From an uncultured Cyclobacteriaceae bacterium (GTDB lineage: Bacteria; Bacteroidota; Bacteroidia; Cytophagales; Cyclobacteriaceae): 64,000 nt of DNA. Below the pieces are notes generated by a model. That model was not told the origin of the DNA. It worked only from the letters and a program-made list of their open reading frames with translations, and made no database searches. Below, in pieces: positions 29,217 to 39,251 of this stretch (the first letter of the stretch is position 1; every line of letters starts with the position of its first letter). Both the position numbers and the translations under genes were made by a program. The stretch lies in assembly GCA_947492745.1 (NCBI GenBank), contig CANLOE010000008.1:1-64000 (forward strand). Direction: 5' to 3'.

Positions 29217-29453
29217 ATCCCAAAATGTTCGTTGGAACTTCGTCATGAGGACTTAAATGGCAATACATCAGTGCGTTTTCTTGGGTTCCGCGGGTCATTT
29301 TGGTTTCTAATCAAGGCGATAACCGCAGGGATAGCAGCGCTATCGCGAGGATGGTCCACGCAGAGTGAAGCAAAATGAACAGGAAGATAGGCGATATTTA
29401 AAAGCTAAGTTTGTATTAAGTCCGGAATAGATTTTCTAATGGATATTTTGGGT
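29217..29453 (+). repeat. Family E repeat, copy E1, fused to truncated A6
   Basis: The left arm of family E (TGTTCGTTGGAACTTCGTCA) stops at GGGTTC and continues directly into the interior of a family A element. After the A end the right arm of E resumes (TTAAGTCCGGAATAG...TTTTGGGTT). This is the nested arrangement of 51239-51618 with an internal deletion at a TTC microhomology. Confidence 0.8.
29287..29414 (+). mobile_element. Family A element, truncated copy A6 (inside E1)
   Basis: It lacks the first about 33 bp of family A. The right end TTTGTA is intact and followed by TTA. Confidence 0.88.
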
Positions 29454-29610
29454 TTATATCGGATTGATCTGTATCCAAAGTATTATTCTTCGAAGGCCGC
29501 TGCTTCAGAAATAATAATTTTCTGTCCATAATTCTAAATATTTCACTGATAATGAGTACTTTAGGTGGTTAGTACGAGAATTATTATAGACGAAGGAAAG
29601 TATAAAAACC

Positions 29611-30558
29611 ATGCCCAAAGGTATTAAGCTTTTTTTGTTCAAGGCAGCGGTCTTGATTCCTGTTCTTTTGGCCATAAGTCTACACCTTATCAATTTTTTC
29701 GGTGTAGAACTCGATGGTAAAAGAGAAGACCCCGCCATAGCACGGTTTTACAAACAGAGCTTATTACGAAGAAGTACGGACCTGATCTATAGTATTGATG
29801 ATTTTGCTTTCAGGGGCCGGCTTTTTATGATGTGCGTAGGCATGGACCGAAAGCAACTTAGCTCTATGGCCGATTGTTTTGAAAAAAAGCGTCAGGAGGC
29901 CGAAGGGATGCCCTTTGTTGGCATAGAGAACGATACCCTGGATTTTCACCCCTATTTCGAATCCAATAAAAGAGACCTCAATATCCTCCGGGAAAGTTTC
30001 GAAGCACAGGTCCGAACAAGAGCGGAACTGGATAGTTTACTGGAGCGGTATAGAAAAAGGAGCTATAGCAGAGTACTAAGGTCAAAAGTAAATAAAAAAC
30101 TGGATCGGCTCATCCGTATGGAGAATGACCTCTTTGTGCGCTATCGTTTGAAAATGGAAAAGTTAAAACACCGTGTTTTGATCAATCACTGTCTTGTAGC
30201 GGAAAACCTCTCTTCATCGGATATGGACAGCAGCCTCATGGCAGCGATGAAGTCCTATGGGCATATCGATAGTTTGGAACAGCAAATGAAGTATATACCC
30301 CATAAGTTTGAATATACTTTTGCCAACACTAGAAATTATACTGCTATCGATCCCGATATGGAAACAGGAGCGGAGAACAGTAAAGAAAAGCATCCACTGC
30401 ACCGGCTTTTTGCCGATAGCAAACATAAATATACCGATGAAGTAGGTGATGAGGATAACAATTCGAACATCAAAGCCAAATTGATAGACCGGCTCCTGAA
30501 TCCGAAAAAAGAAGATAGTAGTAGACCTAGGTCGAGTGATTATTTTCAGTGTATCTGA
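29611..30558 (+). CDS. Unknown protein with N-terminal membrane anchor and helical body
   Basis: A 315-residue protein, no family recognised. A hydrophobic segment at about residues 8-30 is probably an uncleaved anchor. The body is highly charged and predicted helical, with coiled-coil-like stretches around 105-200. The C-terminal 90 residues are polar and probably disordered. It sits alone between two repeat islands. The start is supported by the hydrophobic N-terminus. The long open frame and codon use like neighbouring genes suggest a real gene. Confidence 0.65.
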   Translation: MPKGIKLFLFKAAVLIPVLLAISLHLINFFGVELDGKREDPAIARFYKQSLLRRSTDLIYSIDDFAFRGRLFMMCVGMDRKQLSSMADCFEKKRQEAEGMPFVGIENDTLDFHPYFESNKRDLNILRESFEAQVRTRAELDSLLERYRKRSYSRVLRSKVNKKLDRLIRMENDLFVRYRLKMEKLKHRVLINHCLVAENLSSSDMDSSLMAAMKSYGHIDSLEQQMKYIPHKFEYTFANTRNYTAIDPDMETGAENSKEKHPLHRLFADSKHKYTDEVGDEDNNSNIKAKLIDRLLNPKKEDSSRPRSSDYFQCI

Positions 30559-30777
30559 GAGGCTTTTTTGAAATATATCCTTTATCCGATTGAAAAGGAT
30601 GATACAAATCACAATTCCCCTAATCCCCCATTCTACTGTTCTACAAATCCACAGTTCACAAATCCACACCCCACCTAGCACAAGCTTATAAAAGAAAAAG
30701 GCTTGGACTTTTTCTTTTTGACTTCGTTTTTCTTTACCACCCACGTTAGAAGAGTAAAGCCCCGATTTTGACTATAG

Positions 30778-30944
30778 TTAAGCTACAGGAGGAGGATTGT
30801 CCACAAAGAGGGTGCCGTTGTGCAGGTGGACTTCTTCATCCCTCCCATTAGGGCATTATCATCGAACCGTTCCAAAACTGTGTTACCAACAAGGATCCTG
30901 TTTTCCATGCCTACTGTTTCATATCCAGTCACATCTACCTTATT
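30778..30944 (-). pseudogene. Frameshifted gene remnant
   Basis: Two overlapping minus-strand frames read like the tail of one protein. One gives KVDVTGYETVGMENRILVGN followed by TVLERFDDNALMGG. After a shift near 30840, another gives RDEEVHLHNGTLFVDNPPPV and a stop at 30778. No family was recognised. Interpreted as a decayed gene end. Confidence 0.35.
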
Positions 30945-31068
30945 CTATCAAGAACACAGGGTATATTGCTCAATGATGTGATGAGGGCTTTGAGAAATCT
31001 ACTGCCAAACAGCTGATCAAGGTAGTCAGGGGACCTAATGAAAGTAGAAGAGTATAGCTTTTGAGTAA

Positions 31069-31274
31069 TACAAACTTAGCTTTTAAAATCGGCTATCTTC
31101 CTGTTCATTTAGTTCACTATTGTGTTTGATTCCAGTGGTGTTCATGAACCTTCGGTTTTGCTTCACTCTGCGTTGACAATCCTCGCGATAGCGCTGCTAT
31201 CCCTGCGGTTGTCGCCTTGATTGAAACCAAAATGACCCGCGGAATCTTATACGACATTTAAAACCCAAATTTGT
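31069..31274 (-). mobile_element. Family A foldback element, long variant, copy A7
   Basis: 206 bp with TAA duplications at 31066-31068 and 31275-31277. It contains a 47-bp internal insertion (about 31109-31156, with GTTCATGAAC) that is also found in A11 but not in the 159-bp copies. The remaining sequence between 30945 and 31514 shows no gene. Confidence 0.92.
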
Positions 31275-31514
31275 ATAAGTTTGGTTTTGCCATTGGAAGA
31301 AATCATAGGCAAGAGCAATTTCAGGGTCCGGCAGGAGGCTTGTCCATCCTATGGAGCTTTTCAGCAATACCAAAGTCTCTGTATAGTGCTATCACCATAG
31401 CCCCATAACTATGGTGATAGCGCAAATATGCCTGTCAGCCTTAAGGCGGATCCTATACAGAGCGACGCGAAATCCATCGTGAGGTATAGCTTCCGATCCT
31501 CATCTTTTAGTATA

Positions 31515-31856
31515 CTATGCAGATTGCCGGCTCATTAGTGCCAGCTCATTCAGGTTGATTTCCGTGATGTACTTCCGCTCTCCTTTCTGTGTCTCGAAGG
31601 AGCGATGTACCAGTTTTCCTTCTATAGCCACTTCTGAACCTTTTTTCAGAAGCCGTTCCACTATCTCCGCTTTTCTGCCCCAGGCAATAATGTTATGCCA
31701 TTGTGTATCCTGCACCTTCTCGCCTGCCTTGTTGTAATAATGCTCTGAAGTGGCCAGAGAAAAGGTTGCTAGGGCTTTGCCGCTCTCCAGTGTTCTGACC
31801 TCTGGGTCGTTGCCTAAATTACCGATCAATTGTACGCTGTTTCTTAAACTTTTCAT
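31515..31856 (-). CDS. ssb: Single-stranded DNA-binding protein, short form
   Basis: 113 residues from the ATG at 31856 (MKSLRNSVQLIGNLGNDPEV). The upstream in-frame start at 31898 would add 14 residues not seen in the family. The OB-fold pattern is clear: GNLGNDPEVR, FSLATSEHYYNKAGE, TQWHNIIAWGRKAEIVERLL, KGSEVAIEGKL. The protein ends right after the OB fold and lacks the acidic DIPF-type tail that recruits partner proteins. It is therefore a short paralogue, probably not the main replication SSB. Confidence 0.92.
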   Translation of the reverse strand: MKSLRNSVQLIGNLGNDPEVRTLESGKALATFSLATSEHYYNKAGEKVQDTQWHNIIAWGRKAEIVERLLKKGSEVAIEGKLVHRSFETQKGERKYITEINLNELALMSRQSA

Positions 31857-31943
31857 GCTATATAAATTTAGGGTTATAAGAGAAGTGTTGAACTGCATCT
31901 CTTTTATTCACTTAGATATTTCTTATGGTGTACAGTTTTGTTC

Positions 31944-32111
31944 AACCCAAATTGATGGATAGAAATCGTGATGAGCGTATCAATAGCAAAATATCCGCCA
32001 TTTGGATTCGTTCGGCATAGCACCGCTATGGTGAATGAAGACCGATGGAAAAAGCTTCTGATATGAAGCTATTTATGCGCGGAATAGGTTCTCTATTGAT
32101 CCTTTTGGGTT
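31944..32111 (+). repeat. Family B foldback repeat, copy B1
   Basis: 168 bp from AACCCAAATTGATGGATAG to TTTTGGGTT, core CATAGC-ACC-GCTATG. No gene lies within it. Confidence 0.85.
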
Positions 32112-32115
32112 AAAA

Positions 32116-32213
32116 CCTCTGTAGATAGCGCTACTATCCATGTCAATGATGTGCTGTATCCAGCATAAGCGATAACAAGTTCTAAAATGATAGCTGCCAA
32201 AACAGTCTCTAAA
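32116..32213 (-). repeat. Family H repeat fragment H3
   Basis: The reverse complement shows AGAGACTGTTTTGG and AACTTGTTATCGCTTATGCT, matching the left part of H2. A hairpin GATAGCGCTACTATC is near its end. Confidence 0.55.
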
Positions 32214-32561
32214 TCAAAACTATAATCGCGGTTTCCCGCTTTCGTTGATACAAAGTAAGGGATGTCGGATACTTTTATTCGGTTATTAACTACTTGTAGT
32301 CGTTTAGTTTGCATTTGTATTCGTTTGTAAACGTTTGCAATCGACTAAATCCAGGATACTATTCTGGAAAGCATCACTGGACTGTTCAATCCTAATCCTG
32401 CAATTTCCCATGTATTACGATATAAACTTCTTTACATCAGTGATGTATAGTTGTTTTTCCAACTCATTGTAGCGGTGCTATACTGAATCCAAGAAAACGC
32501 GAGATGTAGGGTGTTTTATACCTAAATACAATTGATTAGGGACAAAATGGATTCGTTGACT

Positions 32562-32726
32562 TATACTCAAATGAAATTGTTCTGGGACAGACTGAAAATG
32601 ATTGCGAAAGCACTTTACCGGTCAGAACGGCCCCAATGACCCATCAACCAATGAAATTGTACCAATGCGGGATTTTTCTATTTTTGTTGAAACATGAATT
32701 TCCCATTTCACTTTTTCTTGAGTACA
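32562..32726 (+). repeat. Family F repeat, copy F2
   Basis: Starts TATACTCAAATGAAATTGTT and ends TTTTTCTTGAGTACA. A second partial F left end lies just before it (32514-32555) and a right-end fragment at 32800-32850. The rest of 32214-33219 shows no gene. Confidence 0.7.
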
Positions 32727-33219
32727 AGTGCCACCATTTTCTAAAACCCCTAATGATCAGTCTATCCGTAACGGTTCAATACGATACGGATTTTTCTCCT
32801 CGGCCATTGCCTATAAGGTTTCCCATTTCGTTTTTTCTTGAGTATACAACAGGCAAGCGGGGAGCTAGTGCATCATTTGGAATCAATCCCTATTTCAGCA
32901 CTGGCATTTCACCATGATGGTTTGATTGGCCTTAAAATTTTCAGTGCCTTATAGGGAGTAAAACTATTTGGCGATTTTTTTGCTTATATACTCAATATCC
33001 ATGAACAGGAGTATTCTGTTCCTTACGTTGCTGTGGACTATCATGAGAGTACTAAAAACTTGATGCAGTGCTACCTATACGTTTTTGTGATTCACTGTAT
33101 GTGTTGTAGGACATTTAGGTCGGCCTTTGGACTTTTCTCTCGTAATATTTTCTGAAAACTTGGAAAGTGGTAACACGATTCTTTAAATTCAATTGTTTTA
33201 ATCGGTAAAAATTTCTTCT

Positions 33220-34812
33220 ATGGATTTCTCCTTTTTGTCCTCTATTGCTTGGTGGGTCTATCCTTTGGTCATACTACTTATCATTGCCGTTAAAGATGTC
33301 TTCTTTAACAGACGTCACACCATTCTACATAACTTTCCGGTGATAGGTCATTTTCGCTATATGCTGGAAAAGATCGGTCCGGAACTAAGGCAATACATCG
33401 TAGCGAACAACCGCGAGGAGCTGCCCTTCAATCGAAGTCAGCGCTCATGGATCTATGCTTCATCAAAAAAGCAGAACAACTACAAAGGTTTCGGCACGGA
33501 TATGGACCTCTACGCTCCGGGTTATATTTTTATCAACCCCGCGATGTTACCTTTTACCCTGACCAAGGGGCATCCAAATAAGGAGACCCCGCACCTGATT
33601 CCCTCTGCTAAGTTGATAGGCGGCTTCAATAAAAGGAAGCGTCCGTATCGACCGAAATCCATCATCAATATTTCTGCCATGAGTTTTGGGTCTTTGTCAG
33701 CCAGAGCTGTAGAATCCATGAACTTGGGAGCTTTGGAAGCCGAATGTTATCACAATACCGGAGAAGGCAGTTTATCTCCCTATCATTCCAATGGTGCCGA
33801 TGTGGTCTTTCACTTTGGTACGGGTTACTTCGGTGTCAGGGATGATGAAGGCAATTTCTCTATGGAGAAAATGGTCGAACTGACCCAGAAGAACCGTATG
33901 ATACGTGCTGTAGAAATCAAGCTATCCCAAGGTGCCAAGCCGGGCAAGGGTGGTGTGTTACCTGCTTCCAAGATTACCAAAGAGATAGCGGAGATTCGAG
34001 GCATTCCTAAAAATGAAGATGTGCTATCACCACCCAGTCATAGTGCTTTTCAGGGTGTTGAAGGGCTTCTGGAGTTTATTGAAGATATTGCCGTACATAC
34101 GGGCTTGCCCGTAGGTTTCAAATCCGCCGTGGGCAAGTTGGACCTGTGGGAAACCCTCACGGACATCATGTTGACCACGGGAAAAGGGCCCGACTTCATC
34201 ACTATTGACGGCGGTGAAGGAGGTACGGGTGCTGCGCCACCTTCTTTTTCCGACCATGTATCGCTACCCTTTGTCTATGGGTTTACCGAAGTGTACAAGA
34301 TCTTCGAGAAAAAAGGACTCACAGAGCGCGTGGTCTTCATCGGGTCGGGCAGACTGGGATTTCCGGCAGATACCCTTATGGCATTTGCCATGGGCTGTGA
34401 CCTGATCAATGTGGCCCGTGAAGCCATGTTGTCCATCGGTTGTATCCAAGCGCAGGTATGCCAGAACAATAGCTGTCCGACAGGTATCGCGACACAGAAC
34501 AAATGGTTACAAGCGGGTATAGATACCAAGATCAAGGCGAAGCGCTTTGCCAACTATATCAAGAATACCAAAAAAGAGATACTGGAGATAACACATGCCT
34601 GTGGTTATGAGCACCCCTGCCAGATGACCATGAGCGACGTGGATGTAAGCATGGGCGATAACAATTATACCAAGACCCTCGGTGCTGTATACGGTTACAG
34701 CAAGACCAAAGTAGCCTATAAGGACATGGAGCATTTGAAAAACTGCCCTCATCTGGGCGGACAGCATCAGAATGCGAGTGATATGGCCGAAAAAGCCGGT
34801 ATGGCACTTTGA
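33220..34812 (+). CDS. FMN-binding glutamate synthase family protein
   Basis: A 530-residue protein. A hydrophobic N-terminal segment (about 6-24) is followed by the glutamate synthase FMN domain. FMN-site sequences are seen in SAMSFGSLSARAVESMN, GDGGEGGTGAAPPSFSDH-type residues and GSGRLGFPADTLMAFAMGC. The 3Fe-4S cysteines are present as C-x5-C-x4-C (CIQAQVCQNNSC). It lacks the glutaminase and GXGXG domains of GltB, as usual for this family. The reaction is unproven; a membrane-attached flavoenzyme is inferred. Confidence 0.9.
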   Translation: MDFSFLSSIAWWVYPLVILLIIAVKDVFFNRRHTILHNFPVIGHFRYMLEKIGPELRQYIVANNREELPFNRSQRSWIYASSKKQNNYKGFGTDMDLYAPGYIFINPAMLPFTLTKGHPNKETPHLIPSAKLIGGFNKRKRPYRPKSIINISAMSFGSLSARAVESMNLGALEAECYHNTGEGSLSPYHSNGADVVFHFGTGYFGVRDDEGNFSMEKMVELTQKNRMIRAVEIKLSQGAKPGKGGVLPASKITKEIAEIRGIPKNEDVLSPPSHSAFQGVEGLLEFIEDIAVHTGLPVGFKSAVGKLDLWETLTDIMLTTGKGPDFITIDGGEGGTGAAPPSFSDHVSLPFVYGFTEVYKIFEKKGLTERVVFIGSGRLGFPADTLMAFAMGCDLINVAREAMLSIGCIQAQVCQNNSCPTGIATQNKWLQAGIDTKIKAKRFANYIKNTKKEILEITHACGYEHPCQMTMSDVDVSMGDNNYTKTLGAVYGYSKTKVAYKDMEHLKNCPHLGGQHQNASDMAEKAGMAL

Positions 34813-35026
34813 TAGCGGACCTTTCCAAAGCGTACTACCGAAATTAAGATTCCGGTGCCATGCTTCGGCGCAATTGACATAGGCTAAAGGGATTCTGTTC
34901 TTTTCGGAAAATTATCCCCCACTCTATGCAGTGATTCTTATTCCAGCTTTGCCAGGTATTCATTTTATCAGCACCGCTTTCGTTCCATTCACTTTTCCTT
35001 TTACTGCCTCCCGAGCATGGTCCCCT

Positions 35027-36160
35027 CTATTTTGATAGGGCCACTTCTATATCTTCTATGAGGTCATGACTGTCTTCTATACCTGTGGAGAGCCTTAACA
35101 GTCCATCACTTACCCCAACAGCAGCGCGGGCCACTTTGCTGAGTTTTACATGAGAAGTCTCTGCGGGGACACATATCGTCGTCTCCACACCTCCTAGGCT
35201 CATTGCCGACCGTATCAGGTTCAGTTGTTTCAGGAAGGGCCCTGTCTCCGTTTTCAGCTCAAAAGATAACATACCTCCGAAGCCTCGCATCTGACTTTTC
35301 GCCAAGCTGTGCTGAGAGTGGCTTTCCAGACCGGGATAATGCACTGCACCTACTTTGTCGTGTGACTCCAAGTACTTGGCCAGGGCCAGGGCATTGGCAT
35401 TCTGTCGGTCTACACGTAGGGCAAGGGTCTTCAAACTGCGCTCCAGCAGGTAACAGGTATCCGCATTGAGATTGCCCCCAAAATGCAGCGCTGCTTCCAT
35501 AATAGGTGCGGCCAGTGTCCTGCTTGTCACTATAGCTCCACAGGAGAGGTCACTATGGCCGCCCAAGTATTTGGTACCACTATGAATGACGATGTCTATC
35601 CCCATAGCGATAGGGTTTTGGTTAATGGGTGTAGCAAAGGTGTTATCGATGATGGTGAGAATACCTTTTTTCTTGGCCAGTCGGGCAATGGCCCGGATGT
35701 CCACGATCTTCAATAAAGGATTCGAAGGACTCTCGATATAGATGAGCTTTGTCTCCGGTCGTAGTGCTGCTTCAAAGCCCTCTATATCATCGATGTCCAC
35801 AAAAGAACGGGAGATGCCGAACTTCTCCATTTCGATATTGATGGCATGGTAGGTACCGCCATAAAGATCGTTTTGGAATACGGCATGCTGTCCCTGTTTC
35901 AGAAAAGAAAAGAGTACGGTACTGATGGCCGCCATCCCCGAACTAAAGGTAATCCCTACCTCACTATCTTCCAGTTGGGCAATCTTATCGGCGACTACCT
36001 TTTGGTTCGGCGTGTTGAAGTACCTCGGATAGGCAAGTACAGCGGCATCGATATAATCATAGGCCGTAGAGGGGTAAATGGGGGTTACCAGACCGCTACC
36101 CGTTGATGGGGCCAGTGCACCCGCATGGACACATTGGGTTGATTTAGCGTGATTTTTCAT
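35027..36160 (-). CDS. Trans-sulfuration family PLP enzyme (cystathionine gamma-synthase/lyase type)
   Basis: A 377-residue Cys/Met metabolism PLP enzyme. Visible motifs: STQCVHAG start, SSGMAAISTVLFSFLKQGQH (PLP phosphate-binding region), the PLP-aspartate region TIIDNTFATP, the lysine site HSGTKYLGGHSD, and the C-terminal RLSTGIED. It could be a gamma-synthase, gamma-lyase or beta-lyase; residues alone do not decide. It lies 49 bp downstream of the oxyR stop on the same strand, so the two may be co-transcribed. That would link thiol metabolism to peroxide sensing. Confidence 0.92.
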   Translation of the reverse strand: MKNHAKSTQCVHAGALAPSTGSGLVTPIYPSTAYDYIDAAVLAYPRYFNTPNQKVVADKIAQLEDSEVGITFSSGMAAISTVLFSFLKQGQHAVFQNDLYGGTYHAINIEMEKFGISRSFVDIDDIEGFEAALRPETKLIYIESPSNPLLKIVDIRAIARLAKKKGILTIIDNTFATPINQNPIAMGIDIVIHSGTKYLGGHSDLSCGAIVTSRTLAAPIMEAALHFGGNLNADTCYLLERSLKTLALRVDRQNANALALAKYLESHDKVGAVHYPGLESHSQHSLAKSQMRGFGGMLSFELKTETGPFLKQLNLIRSAMSLGGVETTICVPAETSHVKLSKVARAAVGVSDGLLRLSTGIEDSHDLIEDIEVALSK

Positions 36161-36209
36161 GTTATTTATATTATTTGGTAGGTAACATGTGATGAGAGAG
36201 GAAAGAGTC

Positions 36210-37166
36210 TCAGCGCCACTGTATCAGCTGACCGTTTTTCTCACTTTTGATGTAGTTCGGTATAGCGCTCAGTATGGCATCGTGTAGGGCCTTGGCGGTC
36301 TTTCGCTTCATAAAATCCTTTGTCATCACCAGGCTGACCTCACGGATGGGTTTGGGTTCCACAAAGTAGCGAAGGCGCTGTTGAGATGCCTTATCGAAAT
36401 CCAGCGTGGCCAGTTCGGGCAGGAGGGTCATGCCCCCATACCTATCCACGATTTTTTTCAAGCCCTCCAAAGAACCACTCTCATATCGAAAACCCTTGCG
36501 AGAGCGACTGTCGCTCTGTGCATGACAAATGTTCAGTACCTGGTTGCGGAAGCAGTGCCCTTCGTTGAGTAGCCATATATCCTCTTGAGCGACATCGTCC
36601 ATATGTAGTTTCTCCTTGTTGAATAAGGGGTGTCGTAAGCTGATATAGGCAAAGAACTCTTCATAAAACAGTGGCTTTTCGACCAAATCGGAGTCTCCTG
36701 TAGGAGTGACGATCAGGGCCATATCCAGCGTACCTAACTTTAATCTTTCGATGATCTTATTGGTCACCATCTCTTCGGCCCGTAGCGACAACTGGGGATG
36801 ATGGTCTATAAAAGGAGGAACGAACAAGGGCAATAGGTAAGGTGCCAGTGTAGGGATAACTCCCATATTGACCTCACCAGTGACATCCTGTTGCTCCTCT
36901 TCGATGATCTCCTTGATTTTTTTGGCCTCTTGTAGCACATGTCTTGCCTGTGCTATGATAAGATTCCCCAGTGCCGTCGGGCTGATCGGCTGCTTTTTAC
37001 GGTCAAAAATGGTTATCCCCAAGCCTTCTTCCAGCTTCTGAATCTGCATGCTCAAAGTGGGCTGTGTCACAAAGCATCTTTCGGCAGCCTTACCAAAATG
37101 ACGGGTATCCTCAACGGCAATGATGTATTCTAGCTGTACCAAAGTCATAGACTTAAAGCTATCCAT
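36210..37166 (-). CDS. oxyR: Hydrogen-peroxide-sensing LysR regulator OxyR
   Basis: A 318-residue LysR-type regulator. The winged HTH is at about 8-66 (HFGKAAERCFVTQPTLSMQI), the substrate domain follows. The redox pair is present: C205 and C214 in HCFRNQVLNIC, with the same spacing as C199-x8-C208 of E. coli OxyR. MTLVQLEY at residue 7 is an alternative start. It controls peroxide defence genes in relatives. Element A8 sits about 40 bp upstream of the start and may affect the promoter. Confidence 0.92.
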   Translation of the reverse strand: MDSFKSMTLVQLEYIIAVEDTRHFGKAAERCFVTQPTLSMQIQKLEEGLGITIFDRKKQPISPTALGNLIIAQARHVLQEAKKIKEIIEEEQQDVTGEVNMGVIPTLAPYLLPLFVPPFIDHHPQLSLRAEEMVTNKIIERLKLGTLDMALIVTPTGDSDLVEKPLFYEEFFAYISLRHPLFNKEKLHMDDVAQEDIWLLNEGHCFRNQVLNICHAQSDSRSRKGFRYESGSLEGLKKIVDRYGGMTLLPELATLDFDKASQQRLRYFVEPKPIREVSLVMTKDFMKRKTAKALHDAILSAIPNYIKSEKNGQLIQWR

Positions 37167-37205
37167 AATTTATGGATTCAACAATAAGAAGAAACAAGTG
37201 CCTTA

Positions 37206-37364
37206 TACAAACTTAGCTTTCAACTATCGCCTATCTTTCTGTTCATTATGCTTCACTCTGCGTGGACAATCCTCGGGATAGCGCTGCTATCCCTGCGGTT
37301 ATCACCTTGATTGAAAAAAAATGACCCGCGGAATCTTATACGACATCTGAAACCCAAATTTGTA
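37206..37364 (-). mobile_element. Family A foldback element, copy A8 (upstream of oxyR)
   Basis: 159 bp, TTA duplications at 37203-37205 and 37365-37367. The nearest end is 40 bp from the oxyR start codon. The rest of 37368-37847 has no gene; a family F right-end fragment lies near 37505-37545. Confidence 0.93.
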
Positions 37365-37847
37365 TTATACAAATAAGAGCATTTCAAATGCCACATAGCC
37401 TGATACTCATTCAGCTTAATTCTACATAGAATCCTAGTCCTGCAATTTTTCACTATTCCATTGATTACCATTATTTTTCATGAAATGTATACTACTTATA
37501 CGGGCTTTTCCCCACGGCCATTGCCTATAAGATTTCCCATTTCATTTTTTCCGGATTGCTGCTGCTCTGCGTAATTTGGACATAGGATGTTTATACAGGA
37601 ACCGGACAGAAGCTGTAGGGGCCAAATTTTGACCTGTACCTCTAATTTAAATTGATTACAAACGTAATTTATTCCAATTTTGGTTCTAAACTGTAGTGAT
37701 TCTGTCTATCCGGTTCCGTCCGGAAAACCGAACAGGGGAACAGTGAGTGGATGAGGTTCGGTAAGTATCGGTCGGAGGAGATCAGGAGTGAACCATGTAT
37801 GTTATAATTCAAGAGGGGATTGCCCCTATACAAAATGACGGATAAGA

Positions 37848-38306
37848 ATGCCTCAAAGAAAAAATATCATAGAGCAAGCAAAAGAGATATTCGGTGCCTT
37901 TTTACTCAAAAATGGCTATAGAAAAACCGCAGAACGCTATTCTGTCATTGATGAGCTGTATGCACAGGATGAACATATCGATGTCGATAACCTCTACTTA
38001 TGGATGAAGAACAAAGAGTACTCCATCAGTAGGGCGACCATATACAATACCTTGGACCTATTGGTAGAATGCGGCCTAGCCGTAAAACACCAGTTCAATG
38101 ACCGTAGTGCGCTTTATGAGCAGGCCCTGACCTATAGGCACCATGACCACTTGGTCTGCAATATTTGCCATAAGATCAAGGAATTTTCCGACCCAAGAAT
38201 GGAAGAAATCAAAAATATGATAGGAACGGAGCTCAAATCGCAGATTACCAGCCATTCTCTGGTTTTCTATGGTGACTGCACCATAGACAGCTGCGAAAAC
38301 AAATAG
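37848..38306 (+). CDS. Fur family transcriptional regulator
   Basis: A 152-residue Fur-type repressor with N-terminal winged helix (RKTAERYSVIDELY, then SRATIYNTLDLLVECGL). The metal-binding C-terminal domain has HHDHLVC (98-104), C104/C107, and the second zinc pair C144/C149. Whether it responds to iron, zinc or peroxide (PerR-like) cannot be read from the sequence. OxyR and the trans-sulfuration gene lie next to it divergently. The DUF72 gene follows 27 bp downstream. Confidence 0.92.
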   Translation: MPQRKNIIEQAKEIFGAFLLKNGYRKTAERYSVIDELYAQDEHIDVDNLYLWMKNKEYSISRATIYNTLDLLVECGLAVKHQFNDRSALYEQALTYRHHDHLVCNICHKIKEFSDPRMEEIKNMIGTELKSQITSHSLVFYGDCTIDSCENK

Positions 38307-38333
38307 CACAGCACTTTCGTTACTAAGGGTGTT

Positions 38334-39251
38334 ATGAAGTTTGGAAGATTAGAAGACATATCCCATATCGATTTCAAACTCCCTCCCGAAGACAGACACA
38401 ACGCATCCGTACTTGCACCGGACGATGGAATTACGAAAACCGCGTCGACCTCGCTTTACATTGGTTGTCCTGTATGGGCGGATAAGGGTTATGTCGGTAA
38501 GGTATTTCCTAAAGGCACCAAGGCAAAAGACTACCTCTATCACTACGCGCGTCAGTTCAATTGTATAGAACTTAACGCTACACACTATACCATACCCAGT
38601 ACCGATATTGTACAGCGATGGGCGGAGCAGACTCCGGAACACTTCCGCTTCTGTCCCAAGTTCAGCAACAGTATCAGCCACCGCAATGATTACGGACATG
38701 GCTACGGTGCACTGGACCGCTTTATCGAAGCCATGTATGCCTTTGGGCCAAGGTTAGGTACTTCTTTTCTACAGTTTCCCCCTTATTTCGGTGCTGACAG
38801 AATGGAAAGCCTATTCACTTTTTTGGGTGGCCTGCCCCGCGATATGGATATCGCCGTGGAGCTAAGACATCCTTCGTGGTTTTCGGATGAGACTCTAAAA
38901 GAGGAATTCTTCGAGCGATTGGCCTCTTTGGGCATCAGCTCCGTGATTACCGATACGCCCGGAAGACGTGATGTGCTGCATCAGCGATTGACTACCAGAA
39001 CCGCCTTTGTCCGTTTTCTGGCCCACAACCTGCACCCTAGCGACTATACCAGGATCAACGATTGGTGTGTCCAGCTCTATACTTGGTTAGCCTCAGGTCT
39101 CGATACGGCTTACTTTTTCATGCACCAGCCCGAAAAGCACCTTTGTGCCGATCTCAGTACCTATATGATCGGCAAGATGAACAGTGATTACGGTCAACGG
39201 CTACGCCCCCCATTGGACTATAACTCCCAGAGAAGCTTATTTGACCAATAA
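38334..39251 (+). CDS. DUF72 (YecE-like) family protein
   Basis: A 305-residue TIM-barrel-like protein of the DUF72 family. Typical segments are LYIGCPVWADKGYVGKVFP, LYHYARQFNCIELNATHY, FCPKFSNSISH and VELRHPSWF. Function is not established. It probably shares a transcript with the Fur-family gene 27 bp upstream. Confidence 0.9.
   Translation: MKFGRLEDISHIDFKLPPEDRHNASVLAPDDGITKTASTSLYIGCPVWADKGYVGKVFPKGTKAKDYLYHYARQFNCIELNATHYTIPSTDIVQRWAEQTPEHFRFCPKFSNSISHRNDYGHGYGALDRFIEAMYAFGPRLGTSFLQFPPYFGADRMESLFTFLGGLPRDMDIAVELRHPSWFSDETLKEEFFERLASLGISSVITDTPGRRDVLHQRLTTRTAFVRFLAHNLHPSDYTRINDWCVQLYTWLASGLDTAYFFMHQPEKHLCADLSTYMIGKMNSDYGQRLRPPLDYNSQRSLFDQ

Noticed and set aside
36161-36209. SAM or other riboswitch upstream of the trans-sulfuration gene
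   Set aside because: Only 49 bp separate it from oxyR and no conserved aptamer pattern is visible.
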